A stretch of 64,000 nucleotides of DNA from Xenorhabdus sp. BG5 (GCF_015163665.1 NZ_JADEUG010000001.1:1-64000); one strand, 5' to 3'. Positions 40,422 to 50,600 are shown, counted from the first letter of the stretch. Numbers and translations are program-made. The notes: a model not told the origin generated them from the letters alone.

Positions 40422-41111
40422 ATGCTGTTAAGTAAGAATTCTCTTATGCGTTGGATACATTGGCCGATACTACTTTCCATTTGTTTACACATCTCTATTG
40501 CTGCGGCACTTTTCCATGCCATTAAACCAGGGAAGCAGGCAGAAGTTGCACCTATGTCTGTTGCCATGATCCAGCTGGCTGCTGAAGAGGCACCTGTCTC
40601 CAAACCTGCCGTGTCTGAATCACTTCCTGAGCCTGAACCTGAACCTATTGCGGAAATTGCTCTGCCTAAGCCTAAACCTGAAAAGAAAAAAATTGTCAAA
40701 AAAGAAGTTAAGCCAAGAGAGAAAAAGACAGAAAAAGCTTCAGAACAACCACTGAAACCTATTTCTGATCAAGAAACTCAGATGGCGAAGAATTTGGATG
40801 ATCAGAAATCGGAGCACCATACCATTAGTGAAAAAGCCGGGGTACAAAGCGGACCAAAGGCATTGAATAGGGTAGATCCCATTTACCCATCCAGAGCACT
40901 ACAGTTGGGGACTGAGGGGACGGTAAAGGTAAAATTTGATATTGATGAAAATGGTCGAGTTAAGAATATTGAAATTATTTCTGCCAATCCGAAAAATGTC
41001 TTTGAACGTGAAGTGAAAAAAGCAATGAGAAAATGGCGTTATGAAAAAATTCCTGCTACTGGACATATAACGACTATCGAGTTTAAAACTACGGGTATTT
41101 CACAATCCTAA
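40422..41111 (+). CDS. tonB: Energy transducer TonB
   Basis: TonB links the proton motive force (through ExbB/ExbD) to outer-membrane siderophore and vitamin receptors. Residues 13-33 form the single membrane anchor (WPILLSICLHISIAAALFHAI). A proline/lysine-rich spacer follows at about 65-110 (PEPEPEPIAEIALPKPKPEK), and the C-terminal domain has NRVDPIYPSRALQLGTEGTV and MRKWRYE. It is 229 residues (E. coli 239). A Fur-like box lies directly upstream, indicating iron control. A hairpin follows between it and yciA. Confidence 0.96.
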   Translation: MLLSKNSLMRWIHWPILLSICLHISIAAALFHAIKPGKQAEVAPMSVAMIQLAAEEAPVSKPAVSESLPEPEPEPIAEIALPKPKPEKKKIVKKEVKPREKKTEKASEQPLKPISDQETQMAKNLDDQKSEHHTISEKAGVQSGPKALNRVDPIYPSRALQLGTEGTVKVKFDIDENGRVKNIEIISANPKNVFEREVKKAMRKWRYEKIPATGHITTIEFKTTGISQS

Positions 41112-41136
41112 CTTACCAAAACGTCTCTTTCCTGAA

Positions 41137-41159
41137 TAGGGGATGTAAAGCATCCCCTA
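41137..41159. terminator. Terminator between tonB and yciA
   Basis: TAGGGGATG and CATCCCCTA form a perfect nine-base-pair stem with a five-base loop. It lies 25 bases after tonB and 20 before the yciA stop; the T tract is short (ACTT). Confidence 0.65.
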
Positions 41160-41178
41160 ACTTCATCAGCAAAATGAA

Positions 41179-41616
41179 TTATGACTCTGAATCACTGCTT
41201 TCCAATTTAAAGTGTCTTTTATCTTCAGGCAAAGGACGGGAAGTGTTATTTTCATCAACGGCAACATAGGTGAAAACCGCTTCTGTAGCACGATAACGCT
41301 GACCGACAGGCTCAGAAGCCACTTTTTTCACCCACACCTCAATGTTAATAGTGATAGATGAATTTCCCGTTTTTAGACAACGGGCGTAGCAGCATACGAC
41401 GTCACCTACCGCAACCGGTTTCAGAAAACTGATACCATTTACGCTAACAGTGACTACGCGCCCCAGAGCAATCTCTTTTGCCAAAATTGCGCCGCCAATA
41501 TCCATTTGAGACATCAGCCAGCCACCGAAAATATCCCCATTAGCATTAGTATCAGCAGGCATGGCCAGTGTACGGAGAACCAATTCTCCGTTTGGTAAGC
41601 ATTGTTGTTGTGTCAT
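41179..41616 (-). CDS. yciA: Acyl-CoA thioesterase YciA
   Basis: YciA is a hotdog-fold thioesterase that hydrolyses a wide range of acyl-CoAs. The signature RTLAMPADTNANGDIFGGWLMSQMD (residues about 15-40) contains the catalytic Asn-Asp region and is nearly identical to E. coli. The ATG at 41616 gives 145 residues (E. coli 132), with a C-terminal extension of about a dozen residues; the extended frame to 41664 overlaps the hairpin that follows yciB and is not used. yciB lies upstream on the same strand. Confidence 0.94.
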   Translation of the reverse strand: MTQQQCLPNGELVLRTLAMPADTNANGDIFGGWLMSQMDIGGAILAKEIALGRVVTVSVNGISFLKPVAVGDVVCCYARCLKTGNSSITINIEVWVKKVASEPVGQRYRATEAVFTYVAVDENNTSRPLPEDKRHFKLESSDSES

Positions 41617-41648
41617 TAGAAAACTTGCATTATTTGGTGAATACAACA

Positions 41649-41674
41649 ATACCTGCCGCTGCATCGGCAGGTAT
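41649..41674 (-). terminator. Hairpin between yciB and yciA
   Basis: ATACCTGCCG (41649-41658) and CGGCAGGTAT (41665-41674) form a perfect ten-base-pair stem with a six-base loop, followed on the minus strand by TGTTGT. It lies 19 bases past yciB and probably reduces readthrough to yciA. Confidence 0.7.
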
Positions 41675-41693
41675 CCATATGAAGGTCATTATA

Positions 41694-42230
41694 TTATTTT
41701 TGTTCGCGAGGCAGATGACGGTAGATATATACCACACTCAATACAGTAAAAACTAGTGTCAATGCTGTTAACCCGAACACTTTAAAGTTTACCCAAACAT
41801 CTTGAGGTAGCCAGAAAGCGACATAAATATTTGCTAATGCACAGGCAATAAAGAAGATTGCCCAAGCCATATTCAGTTTGTTCCAGATAAAATCAGGCAA
41901 TTCTAACTCTTTGCCTAACATCCGTTGAATTAACGGCTTTTTCATCACCCATTGGCTGATAAATAGTACCAGAGCAAAAATGGCATAAATGACAGTCACT
42001 TTCCATTTAATAAATAAATCACTGTGGAAGGCCAGTGTCAGAGTGCCGAAAACAGTAACCATAACAAATGTAATTAAGGAAGATTTCTCAACTCTACGAT
42101 AAATGAGGTAAGTAATGACAACAGCTAACCCTGTTGCTGCAATCAAGGCGCCAGATGCATAGAAAATGTCATACATTTTGTAGACGACGAAGAAAACGAC
42201 TAGCGGCAAAAAGTCTAAAAGTTGTTTCAT
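41694..42230 (-). CDS. yciB: Inner membrane-spanning protein YciB (IspZ)
   Basis: YciB is an inner-membrane protein implicated in septation and envelope synthesis. The ATG at 42230 gives 178 residues (E. coli 179), starting [18 protein letters not shown], and five or so membrane helices follow. [20 protein letters not shown] and [14 protein letters not shown] are conserved. The extended frame to 42299 has no similarity. In E. coli it is followed upstream by yciC; here a SulP transporter on the opposite strand lies between them. Confidence 0.94.
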   Translation of the reverse strand: MKQLLDFLPLVVFFVVYKMYDIFYASGALIAATGLAVVITYLIYRRVEKSSLITFVMVTVFGTLTLAFHSDLFIKWKVTVIYAIFALVLFISQWVMKKPLIQRMLGKELELPDFIWNKLNMAWAIFFIACALANIYVAFWLPQDVWVNFKVFGLTALTLVFTVLSVVYIYRHLPREQK

Positions 42231-42459
42231 AAATTGAACCCATTGTGAAGTCAATGATGGCATGTTTTTGAATTTGTGCCAGAGTGTACCAGATCTCAAT
42301 GAAATGGTTTATTTATCAGGTAAAAAACATTTTTCATCTGTTTGGCTAATGTTATCACAATAAGCGACAAGCTAAGTGTGGGAGAGGGGAAGCTTGTGAG
42401 TTTCCATTTAGCAACGCATTATAACTAGGTTCCATTTTCACAAAAGGACATATAAGGCC

Positions 42460-44166
42460 ATGTTGATGGAAAGATTACATCGCTGGATGCCAGGCTTGGG
42501 AAATATCTGTCATTATCGTAGAGAATATTTCAGTCATGATATGCGAGCGGGCCTCTCTGTTGCCGCAGTAGCGCTGCCTGTTGCGATTGCTTATGCTGAA
42601 TTAATGGGGATCAGCGCCATTATTGGTTTATATGCCTGTATTTTACCGATGTTTGCGTATGCACTGTTCGGTACTTCGCGGCAGCTGATTGTTGGGCCAG
42701 ATGCTGCAACTTGTGCTGTTATTGCTGCTGCTGTTACACCGCTGGCATTGGGAAATGAGCATGTGCGTTGGCAGCTTGCCATAGTGATGACGTTAATGAC
42801 GGGGTTTTGGTGTATTTTGGCCAGCCATTTTCGTCTGGGTGCCTTCGCTGATTTTATATCTCGTCCCATTTTGAAAGGCTTTATTAACGGTGTTGCGATT
42901 ACCATTATGGCTGATCAGTTGGCTAAAGTTTTTGGGCTGTCTGGATTACCTGTGGAATTGATTGAACGATTGATCGCACTTCCCCGTAAATTATTAGAAT
43001 CTCACTGGCCGACGGTAGGGATGTCAGTCATGACGCTGCTGGTACTGCTTAGTGTACATTTTCTCCGTTCGAGTTGGCCTGCTCCACTGGTGGCAATGAT
43101 CGTATCGACTTATATCAGTTGGCAATTTGAACTCAGCCAATATGGTATCCAGATTGTGGGTAGTATGGGGAGTGGTTTGCCTATCGTTCCTATACCCGAA
43201 TTTGAACTTGGTATCATACGTGATTTAGTGGTTCCTTCCATTAATTTAGCCGTGATCAGTTTCGTCAGTTTTATGATGACTGCTCGTAGTTTTGCCAGTA
43301 AAAATGGCTATCAAGTCGATGCAGATCTGGAACTTAGAGCATTGGGGATCGCCAATATCGCTTCGTCATTATCACAAGGTTTTGCTGTCAGTGCTGCGGG
43401 TAGCCGTACTGCGGTCAATGATGCGCTAGGCGGTAAAACGCAAATGGTGTCGGTGATAGCGGCTTGTGCTATTTTGCTAGTATTGCTATTTATGACAGAA
43501 TTTTTGGTGTATATCCCTCTGTCATCTCTGGGTATTGTTTTGATCTTTTCCACTTGGTCTTTATTGAGTTTAAAAAATCTTTGGGCTTATCGAAAACGTA
43601 ATCGTCAGGCTTTTACTCTGTCAATTTTTACGTTAATTGCTGTCTTGCTGGTGGGGGTGATCGATGGTATCGGTTTTGCCGTTTTGCTGGGATTATTACA
43701 ATTTTTGCGAATAGTTTTTCGGCCTTCCGATCAGCTGCTGGGCGTGAATGACCAAGGTATGGTTCGTTCCATCCATAAGCATAATGATATCAAACCCGTA
43801 GATGGCATTATGATGTACCGCTTTAACTCGCCACTCACTTATTTTAACGTTGGTTATTTCAAAAAACGGGTATTACAGCATGTGAACCGTGCTGCAAATG
43901 GTCCTGTGTGGTTAGTAGTCGATGCGACGGTCAGTTTTACCTATGATGATGTCAGTGTTTTTGCCGTGTTGGATGAGTTAATTACAGAATTAAAAGAGAA
44001 AGGTGTGACATTGGTCTTGGCAGGGCGCAGGACAGAACTAAATCGTTGGATTAAACAGAACAAACTGAGTCGTAGCGATGACGATTTGATAGTCGTGCCG
44101 GATCTCTATTTTGCTATTCGTTTACTTCAAAGTAAGCAGCAAGTGGAGGACAAACAGGAAAAGTAA
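42460..44166 (+). CDS. SulP family anion transporter with STAS domain
   Basis: This is a 568-residue secondary transporter. The N-terminal 400 residues form the membrane domain with the SulP marker GLYACILPMFAYALFGTSRQLIVGPDA (about residues 57-83), and residues about 440-555 form a cytoplasmic STAS domain (PVDGIMMYRFNSPLTYFN, LVVDATVSF). The family moves sulfate, bicarbonate or dicarboxylates; E. coli DauA (YchM) transports C4-dicarboxylates under acidic conditions. Which substrate applies here cannot be read from the sequence. The gene interrupts the yciB-yciC pair and is on the opposite strand. ATG at 42460 follows AAAAGGAC. Confidence 0.9.
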   Translation: MLMERLHRWMPGLGNICHYRREYFSHDMRAGLSVAAVALPVAIAYAELMGISAIIGLYACILPMFAYALFGTSRQLIVGPDAATCAVIAAAVTPLALGNEHVRWQLAIVMTLMTGFWCILASHFRLGAFADFISRPILKGFINGVAITIMADQLAKVFGLSGLPVELIERLIALPRKLLESHWPTVGMSVMTLLVLLSVHFLRSSWPAPLVAMIVSTYISWQFELSQYGIQIVGSMGSGLPIVPIPEFELGIIRDLVVPSINLAVISFVSFMMTARSFASKNGYQVDADLELRALGIANIASSLSQGFAVSAAGSRTAVNDALGGKTQMVSVIAACAILLVLLFMTEFLVYIPLSSLGIVLIFSTWSLLSLKNLWAYRKRNRQAFTLSIFTLIAVLLVGVIDGIGFAVLLGLLQFLRIVFRPSDQLLGVNDQGMVRSIHKHNDIKPVDGIMMYRFNSPLTYFNVGYFKKRVLQHVNRAANGPVWLVVDATVSFTYDDVSVFAVLDELITELKEKGVTLVLAGRRTELNRWIKQNKLSRSDDDLIVVPDLYFAIRLLQSKQQVEDKQEK

Positions 44167-44186
44167 CTGCGGTTCATCTCTTACCG

Positions 44187-44223
44187 GTTCACCTCGCTGC
44201 ATTTGCATTACAGTGAGGTGAAC
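44187..44223. terminator. Terminator between SulP gene and yciC
   Basis: GTTCACCTC (44187-44195) pairs with GAGGTGAAC (44215-44223), with further imperfect pairing inward, followed by TATTTT. It lies 20 bases past the SulP stop, between convergent genes. Confidence 0.65.
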
Positions 44224-44242
44224 TATTTTAAGTGTTTTTTTA

Positions 44243-44998
44243 TTAAATACCGTTTATGGTTTTATTTTGTGGCTTGACTAACATATACAAACGGAATAGG
44301 TAAATCAGTAACAGGGATGATAAGAAATTATCCAGCACTGATAGCAACATATCGGGCATTTTTGTCAGCACAAGAGCCAGGATTAGCTTGGCGACAAGCC
44401 ATAACAGTATAGCTGGGATCAACAACCGCATATTACCAAATGCCAACTTCCAACTATTTTGCATGGCTGCAAAAACATTTTTGCCTTTTTCAAACAAAAA
44501 AATAGGAGCTAATGAGAATGCAATAGAAAACAGTACTCCAGGCAGGACCATTAAAGCGTAGCCGATTTGGACCAACAGGGTACAAATCAACATTAGCAAA
44601 AACATCTTAGGCAGTTGCGTTATTGATAATGTAGTGGCATGAATGGCATTCGTTTGCTGACCGCTAGAGATAGCATTGATGAGTACCAGCATACTGGCCG
44701 TTAGTAGGGTATTACCAAATATGTGGGTAAATAAAACCCCTAGCATTGTGCGCATTAACGTGAACTGCTCATCTGGCGTTAATTGCATCACGAAACGTTG
44801 AATACCTGTATTGCCGGACTCCCTGACTATATTTTGCAACTCGGCTAATAAATTGAGCTGTTCATCATTCGGCATGAGTAAATGCCCCAGCAGTGTTGTC
44901 ACCAACGCGGCCAAGACAGAGAGGATGACAATATTCAACAGTTGATTCTTTAAAAAGTTGATGCTGTCACGATACAGGGTATTTGCCGTGATGGGCAT
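44243..44998 (-). CDS. yciC: UPF0259 membrane protein YciC
   Basis: This is an integral inner-membrane protein of unknown function with about six hydrophobic segments (for example LNIVILSVLAALVTTLLGHLL near residues 22-42). The ATG at 44998 gives 251 residues (E. coli 247), starting MPITANTLYRDSINFLKNQ. FSLAPIFLFEKGKNVFAAMQNSW is a conserved segment. It is divergent from ompW as in E. coli. Confidence 0.92.
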   Translation of the reverse strand: MPITANTLYRDSINFLKNQLLNIVILSVLAALVTTLLGHLLMPNDEQLNLLAELQNIVRESGNTGIQRFVMQLTPDEQFTLMRTMLGVLFTHIFGNTLLTASMLVLINAISSGQQTNAIHATTLSITQLPKMFLLMLICTLLVQIGYALMVLPGVLFSIAFSLAPIFLFEKGKNVFAAMQNSWKLAFGNMRLLIPAILLWLVAKLILALVLTKMPDMLLSVLDNFLSSLLLIYLFRLYMLVKPQNKTINGI

Positions 44999-45325
44999 GA
45001 AAGTGGCTCCTATCAAATAAAACAACAATAGGACACAATTGTACCTTGTTAGGGGGATTATTGGATACCTAAGATTTACTCCAATACTTGATCCTGTATC
45101 TTGAGGCTGGTGGGGGGTAAGAATTCTTTTTTGCTAATCTTCCTCAGTGTAGATTTTATATAAATGATCAATTTATTAACCTTGTGTTAATAATTTGATA
45201 AGAAGTTGGAGTGTTAAATAAAGGGTTTTAATACATAATTTCTATTATTGTTTATTGTTATTCATTCAAAAATTGATATTAAGATATAAATCATGGATGG
45301 CATTAAAATTAATACGCAGAAAATT

Positions 45326-45339
45326 TTGATTTAGATCAA
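45326..45339. promoter_or_regulatory. Perfect FNR box upstream of ompW
   Basis: TTGAT-TTAG-ATCAA matches the FNR consensus at all ten positions, 147 bases before ompW. E. coli ompW is reported to be FNR-regulated, which supports function. Confidence 0.65.
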
Positions 45340-45407
45340 TTTAAAATATCCAGTAAATGAAATAATAAAGCGGTAAATACCTTACTTCGCCCAAAATATT
45401 TAAAAAA

Positions 45408-45428
45408 TGTGATCTATCTTAGATCACA
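45408..45428. promoter_or_regulatory. Split palindrome TGTGATCT-N5-AGATCACA before ompW
   Basis: The two arms are perfect inverted copies and together equal the ideal CRP site TGTGATCTAGATCACA, but five bases (ATCTT) separate them. With that spacing it should not fit a CRP dimer, so it may bind another regulator. It ends 58 bases before ompW. Confidence 0.5.
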
Positions 45429-45486
45429 ATAGTAAACAAATGGGTATATTTCTGACTGTTTTAAAACCACATAAATGGGATGGATA

Positions 45487-46128
45487 ATGAAAAAGATTTC
45501 TGCGCTTGTATTGGCTGCTGCTACGTTAGCCCCGTCATTGACGTTTGCCCATGAAGCAGGTGATTTCCTGTTCCGTACAGGTACAGCAACGGTAAGGCCG
45601 CATGCGGGTTCTGATAATGTATTAGGATTGGGATCTTTTGGTGTCAATAATAATACCCAGTTGGGTTTAACTTTTGGTTACATGATTACTGATAATATTG
45701 GTGTTGAATTATTGGCAGCGACACCATTCCAGCATAGGGTCAGTTTGCCGGGAGCGGGTGAAATCGCTGAAGTTAAACATTTACCACCAACGCTAATGGC
45801 ACAATATTATTTTGGCTCATCAGAAAATGAATTTCGTCCTTATGTCGGGATTGGTATTAACTACACGACTTTCTTTAGCGAAAAATTTAGTAATAATGCA
45901 ACCGTGAAGGCCGTTAATTTAAATAGCCTGGATCTGAAAGATTCTTGGGGTATCGCTGGGCAGGTTGGCCTAGATTATCAACTGAATAAAAACTGGATGT
46001 TAAATACCTCACTTTGGTGGATGAATATTGAAACTGATGTGAAATTCAAAGTCGGTGATGCAGATCAAAAATATAAAACCCGCCTTGATCCGTGGGTCTT
46101 TATGTTCGGTGTTGGTTATAGTTTCTAA
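45487..46128 (+). CDS. ompW: Outer membrane protein OmpW
   Basis: OmpW is an eight-stranded outer-membrane beta barrel that forms a narrow hydrophobic channel. The ATG at 45487 gives 213 residues (E. coli 212) with a signal peptide ending PSLTFA before HEAGDFLFRTGTATV. The final aromatic residue in FMFGVGYSF is the BAM recognition end. An ATG 12 bases upstream is in frame. The gene has FNR-like and CRP-like sites upstream and its own terminator, so it is a single-gene unit. yciE-yciF-yciG, which lie after ompW in E. coli, are absent. Confidence 0.95.
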   Translation: MKKISALVLAAATLAPSLTFAHEAGDFLFRTGTATVRPHAGSDNVLGLGSFGVNNNTQLGLTFGYMITDNIGVELLAATPFQHRVSLPGAGEIAEVKHLPPTLMAQYYFGSSENEFRPYVGIGINYTTFFSEKFSNNATVKAVNLNSLDLKDSWGIAGQVGLDYQLNKNWMLNTSLWWMNIETDVKFKVGDADQKYKTRLDPWVFMFGVGYSF

Positions 46129-46171
46129 CTAAAGCTACGTGTGTGTTTGAACTTTGACATAAGAGAGAACC

Positions 46172-46197
46172 AATGGGGCGTTGTTGCCCCATTTTTT
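46172..46197 (+). terminator. ompW terminator
   Basis: AATGGGGC and GCCCCATT form an eight-base-pair stem with a six-base loop followed by TTTTTT, 43 bases past ompW. Confidence 0.9.
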
Positions 46198-46207
46198 GAT
46201 CGCGTGC

Positions 46208-47014
46208 TTATAATTGTGTGGCGTTTTTCATGGCATGAACAAAATCCGTTAACTTTTCCAGCATGGTGTTGGGTTGATGTAAGTTATCTTCAATAATTTT
46301 GACAACAGCTGAACCTGAAATTGCACCCGCAGCACCGCCATTGAGAGCGTTCATAACCTGTTTTGGTTCTGAAATGCCAAAACCTTGTATAGCAGGGGCA
46401 GCGTGATATTCTTTGAGCTTATCAACAATATGGCTAAATGGCTGTTGAGCGCGATTTTCACTACCTGTTACTCCTGCTCTTGATAGCAGATAGGTATATC
46501 CCCGTCCAAATGAAGCAACTTCACGCAGTAAATCATCATTTGCATTAGGGGGACAAATAAAGATCGGAGCAATATCATGTCTTATGGCAGCTGAACGGAA
46601 AGGCGATGACTCGGATAACGGCACATCAGCCACAAGTACGGAATCAACACCGGCATCTTTGCAACGACGATAAAAGTCATCAATGCCATTGTGAAAGACC
46701 AGATTGGCGTAAATTAACAGGCCAATGGGTATATCAGGGTGTTTGGTGCGAATTTTAGCCAGCAGGTCAAAACATAATGTGGGAGTGACCTTGGATGATA
46801 ATGCACGCAGATTGGCATTTTGGATAGTTGGGCCGTCAGCCAGGGGATCTGAGAACGGAATACCCAATTCAAGCGCATCAGCACCACCTGAAATCAAGGT
46901 ATCAATAATTTCCAATGATAATGCGGGATTAGGATCGCCTAGGGTGACAAAAGGAACAAAAGCGCCTTGGTTTTTGTTTTGCAGCTTCTTAAAAAGTTGT
47001 TCGTAACGTCCCAT
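46208..47014 (-). CDS. trpA: Tryptophan synthase alpha subunit TrpA
   Basis: TrpA cleaves indole-3-glycerol phosphate to indole, which is channelled to TrpB. It is a 268-residue TIM barrel like E. coli. The catalytic glutamate (about 49) is in [16 protein letters not shown], which also holds the catalytic aspartate (about 60). [12 protein letters not shown] and QGFGISEP are conserved barrel segments. It overlaps the trpB stop by one base (TGATG), as in E. coli. Last gene of the trp operon. Confidence 0.97.
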   Translation of the reverse strand: MGRYEQLFKKLQNKNQGAFVPFVTLGDPNPALSLEIIDTLISGGADALELGIPFSDPLADGPTIQNANLRALSSKVTPTLCFDLLAKIRTKHPDIPIGLLIYANLVFHNGIDDFYRRCKDAGVDSVLVADVPLSESSPFRSAAIRHDIAPIFICPPNANDDLLREVASFGRGYTYLLSRAGVTGSENRAQQPFSHIVDKLKEYHAAPAIQGFGISEPKQVMNALNGGAAGAISGSAVVKIIEDNLHQPNTMLEKLTDFVHAMKNATQL

Positions 47015-48204
47015 CAGATTTCCCCCCTGGATTTTAAAATATCGTGAACGGTAAAGATGTCTTTGTCACCACGGCCAGATAAATTGACAATCAATAGTTG
47101 TTCCTTATCTGGAGACTCATGGATCATTTTCAAGGCGTAAGCCAACGCATGAGAGGATTCCAGTGCCGGAATAATACCTTCATTGTGTGAGAGTTTCTGG
47201 AAGGCTTCCAGCGCTTCATCATCAGTAATTGAAACATAATCGGCTCTACCGATACTGTTTAAATAGGCATGTTGTGGACCAACGGAAGGAAAATCTAAAC
47301 CTGCCGAAATGGAATAAGATTCTTCAATTTGTCCATCTTCTGTCTGCATAATGGGCGCTTTCATACCAAAGTAAATTCCCAACCTTCCGTGTTTCAATGG
47401 GGCGCCATGCTCGCCAGTTTCAATACCATGCCCCGCAGGTTCAACACCAATCAAGCGGACATCATTTTCTGGAATAAATTCAGCAAACAAACCAATGGCA
47501 TTTGAACCACCACCAATGCAGGCAATGACGGCATCGGGCAGACGACCTTCTTTTTCCAGAATTTGAGCTTTGGCTTCTTCACCAATCATACGTTGAAATT
47601 CTCGTACCATTGTCGGATAGGGGTGAGGGCCAGCGGCAGTGCCCAAGAGATAATGCGCTTTCTCATAGCAACCCGACCAGTCACGCATTGCTTCGTTACA
47701 GGCATCTTTCAACGTTGCCGAGCCGCTGTGGACAGGGATCACTTCCGCACCCATCAAACGCATGCGAAAAACATTGGGTGATTGGCGTTCAATATCTTTT
47801 GCTCCCATATAAATACGGCATTTCAGTCCCAATAGTGCACAAGCTAGCGCGGTGGCGACGCCATGTTGACCTGCGCCTGTTTCGGCAATAATTTCATGCT
47901 TTCCCATGCGTTTTGCCAACAATGCTTGCCCTAAGACCTGATTGGTTTTGTGAGCACCGCCGTGAAGCAAATCTTCACGTTTTAGATATAAACGTGTTTT
48001 TGTCCCTTTCGTCAGGTTTTGACACAGTGTTAAGGCAGTAGGTCTGCCTGCATAGTTTTTCAAGAGATCCTGAAAAGTATGCTGAAATTCAGGATCTTTC
48101 TGTGCATCAATAAAAGCTTCTTCTAATTGGTTAAGCGCAGGGATTAAAATTTGTGGCACAAATTGCCCGCCAAAGTCGCCAAAATAAGGATTCAATTTAC
48201 TCAT
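47014..48204 (-). CDS. trpB: Tryptophan synthase beta subunit TrpB
   Basis: TrpB condenses indole with serine using PLP. The PLP lysine is in [20 protein letters not shown] (about residue 86) and the phosphate-binding loop is [11 protein letters not shown] chose the ATG at 48204 (396 residues, E. coli 397), beginning [17 protein letters not shown]; another ATG at 48216 is in frame, four codons earlier. It lies 18-30 bases after trpC. Confidence 0.96.
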   Translation of the reverse strand: MSKLNPYFGDFGGQFVPQILIPALNQLEEAFIDAQKDPEFQHTFQDLLKNYAGRPTALTLCQNLTKGTKTRLYLKREDLLHGGAHKTNQVLGQALLAKRMGKHEIIAETGAGQHGVATALACALLGLKCRIYMGAKDIERQSPNVFRMRLMGAEVIPVHSGSATLKDACNEAMRDWSGCYEKAHYLLGTAAGPHPYPTMVREFQRMIGEEAKAQILEKEGRLPDAVIACIGGGSNAIGLFAEFIPENDVRLIGVEPAGHGIETGEHGAPLKHGRLGIYFGMKAPIMQTEDGQIEESYSISAGLDFPSVGPQHAYLNSIGRADYVSITDDEALEAFQKLSHNEGIIPALESSHALAYALKMIHESPDKEQLLIVNLSGRGDKDIFTVHDILKSRGEI

Positions 48205-48234
48205 TATTCTACTCATCCATTTTTATCTGAAAAA

Positions 48235-49599
48235 TTAGTGATAACAGCGCAATTGTTGAAACACCTGCTTGATTTTCTGGCTGCTTTTGATGCCTGGAGA
48301 CACTTCAACTCCTGAGTTAAAATCCAGTCCATAACAGCCAAATGTTGCTGCCAGTTGGCAGTTTTCAGCATTCAGGCCACCCGCCAGAAAACTGTTATGC
48401 TGAATTAATGGATTAATTAATTGCCAGTCAAATGATTTTCCCGTTCCGCCGGCTCCGTTATCCAACAGTAAGTGATCAACGTGAGGTATTACGGAAACGT
48501 CCCCAGCCTTAGACATATTGATGGCTTTCCAAATTTCACAATATTCAGGTAGTACCGAGCGCAGGGCGTTGATGTAGTTTTCGTCTTCACTTCCGTGTAG
48601 TTGAACTGCGGTGAGTGAAAGCCTACAGGCAATATTATTGACAAAATCAATGGGTTGATTTTGAAACACACCAACATATAGCAGAGAGGCTTCATTGATG
48701 ATTTGTTGAGCTTTTTGCAGGCTGATTTTACGCGGTGATTTTTCGGCAAAAATTAAACCACCGTAAACGGCACCCATTTGCAACGCAGCTTTGGCATCCT
48801 GTGGGCGAGTCAAACCACAAACTTTGTTGTCACCCAAAATTAGGCGTCGTAAGGCGAGATCTAAATTTTGTTGTGCCATTAAAGAACTACCAATAAGAAA
48901 ACCATTGGCAAATTGGCTCAATTCTCGCACCTGACGATGTTGGTGGATACCGGATTCACTGATGACGATAGTGCCTTCAGGTAAACCAACCGACAATTTA
49001 CGGGTACGCCCTAAATCAATGGACAAATCACGGAGATCCCGGTTATTGATACCAATAACCTTTGCGCCCAATTTAATTGCCCGTTGTCGTTCATCTTCAT
49101 TACTGACTTCGGTCAATACACCCATATCAAGACTGTGTGCCAATGCTGACAATTTACGATACGTATCGTCATCAAGAACAGAAAGCATCAGTAAAATAGC
49201 ATCAGCCTGATAATAACGGGCAAGATAAACCTGATAGGCATCAATAATAAAATCTTTGCACAAAACAGGTTGATGGACAGCAGAACTGACCATGGCGAGA
49301 AAATCATAACTGCCCTGAAAGTATTTTTCATCGGTCAAGACAGAGATTGCAGCGGCATAAGGTTGATAAGTTTTAGCAATATAGACGGGATCGAAATCTT
49401 CACGAATCAATCCCTTTGAAGGGGATGCCTTTTTGCATTCCAAAATAAAAACGGTTTGCTTATGGGTCAACGCCTGATAAAACCGACGATGACTTGGAAC
49501 GATAACATCAATAAAGCTCTCCAGCGGTTGCTCTGCCTTACGAGTAATCAGATATGCCGCTTTATCTTCAACAATTTTCTGTAATACGCTGGTTTTCAT
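48235..49599 (-). CDS. trpC: Bifunctional indole-3-glycerol phosphate synthase / PRA isomerase TrpC(F)
   Basis: This is a fusion of two TIM barrels catalysing consecutive steps of tryptophan synthesis. The N-terminal IGPS domain (about residues 1-255) has [15 protein letters not shown] (lysine in ECKKASPS) and VISESGIH. The C-terminal PRAI domain (about 256-454) has [21 protein letters not shown] and [14 protein letters not shown]. The 454-residue length equals the enterobacterial fusion. Its start overlaps the trpD stop by four bases (ATGA). Confidence 0.96.
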   Translation of the reverse strand: MKTSVLQKIVEDKAAYLITRKAEQPLESFIDVIVPSHRRFYQALTHKQTVFILECKKASPSKGLIREDFDPVYIAKTYQPYAAAISVLTDEKYFQGSYDFLAMVSSAVHQPVLCKDFIIDAYQVYLARYYQADAILLMLSVLDDDTYRKLSALAHSLDMGVLTEVSNEDERQRAIKLGAKVIGINNRDLRDLSIDLGRTRKLSVGLPEGTIVISESGIHQHRQVRELSQFANGFLIGSSLMAQQNLDLALRRLILGDNKVCGLTRPQDAKAALQMGAVYGGLIFAEKSPRKISLQKAQQIINEASLLYVGVFQNQPIDFVNNIACRLSLTAVQLHGSEDENYINALRSVLPEYCEIWKAINMSKAGDVSVIPHVDHLLLDNGAGGTGKSFDWQLINPLIQHNSFLAGGLNAENCQLAATFGCYGLDFNSGVEVSPGIKSSQKIKQVFQQLRCYH

Positions 49600-50600
49600 G
49601 ATCTACTCCTTGCTGCCAATGCTGTTACTTTTTCATAAGCTTGACCGCTGTAAATAGTATCGAGTGCCAATTGAGTATTTTCCCGTAGATTTTCTTGCCC
49701 GTGGATCTTCATTAACAGAGCCACATTGGCTGCTACGGCATGAGCATGGGCTTGGTTTCCGTGACCTTGTAACAACATAGCCAACATGTTGCGGTTTTCT
49801 TCTGGTGATCCACCTTGCAGTGACGATATTGGATGGCTTGGCAAACCAAAATCGGTTGCTGTTAATTGATATTGGCGAATTTCACCGTGATTAAGTTCTG
49901 CAACATAGGTTGGTGCATGTAAGGCAACTTCATCCATTCCTCCGCTGTGTACAACGGCGGCGCGTTGATAACTTAAAGCGTGTAAGGTATGGGCTATGGG
50001 TTCAACTAATTCAGGGTGATAGACTCCGATGAGAGATACAGGAGGACGCGCCGGATTGATCAACGGGCCAAGCACATTAAATAATGTTCGAGTTTTTAGT
50101 TGCTGGCGAACTTGCACCGCATGACGGAATCCACTGTGATATTGAGGTGCGAACAGGAAACAGACACCAATTTCATCCAGGGCTCTGCGTGATTCTTGAG
50201 CTTGAGCATCCAATGCAATACCGAATGCAGCTAATAAATCAGATGATCCAGATCGACTGGAAATACTGCGATTTCCATGTTTTGCCACCTTAAGGCCACA
50301 GGCAGCAGCAATAAAGGCACTGGCTGTTGAAATATTGATGCTATTGGAACCGTCTCCACCTGTGCCGACGATATCACAAAACGTGTAATCAGGGCGAGGA
50401 AAGGGGGCGGCGTTTGCCAGGAACGCCTGGGCTGCGCCCGCAATTTCTTGTGGCTGCTCGCCACGCAGCTTCAGGCTAATTAATACAGCAGCCAGTTGTA
50501 TATCGCTCAGCTCACCATGAATAATGGCAGTGAATAGCTGCTGGCTTTCTTGTTGTGTCAGTGTTTGCGCACTGAATAATTTGTCAAAAATCAACTGCAT
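49596..50600 (-). CDS. trpD: Anthranilate phosphoribosyltransferase TrpD (separate gene)
   Basis: TrpD transfers phosphoribose from PRPP to anthranilate. The 334 residues have the PRPP-binding [18 protein letters not shown] motif (about residues 77-94), [17 protein letters not shown] and the [10 protein letters not shown] segment. In E. coli this domain is fused to the glutaminase (TrpGD); here it is a stand-alone gene, separated from trpG by 64 bases with SD-like repeats. Stand-alone trpG and trpD are known in other Enterobacterales lineages such as Serratia and Yersinia. Confidence 0.96.
   Translation of the reverse strand: MQLIFDKLFSAQTLTQQESQQLFTAIIHGELSDIQLAAVLISLKLRGEQPQEIAGAAQAFLANAAPFPRPDYTFCDIVGTGGDGSNSINISTASAFIAAACGLKVAKHGNRSISSRSGSSDLLAAFGIALDAQAQESRRALDEIGVCFLFAPQYHSGFRHAVQVRQQLKTRTLFNVLGPLINPARPPVSLIGVYHPELVEPIAHTLHALSYQRAAVVHSGGMDEVALHAPTYVAELNHGEIRQYQLTATDFGLPSHPISSLQGGSPEENRNMLAMLLQGHGNQAHAHAVAANVALLMKIHGQENLRENTQLALDTIYSGQAYEKVTALAARSRS

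Larger units (their letters stand above)
44999..45486. other. yciC-ompW divergent regulatory region
   Basis: This 488-base region has no gene. It carries a perfect FNR-type box and a split CRP-like palindrome on the ompW side, each annotated separately. Confidence 0.6.
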
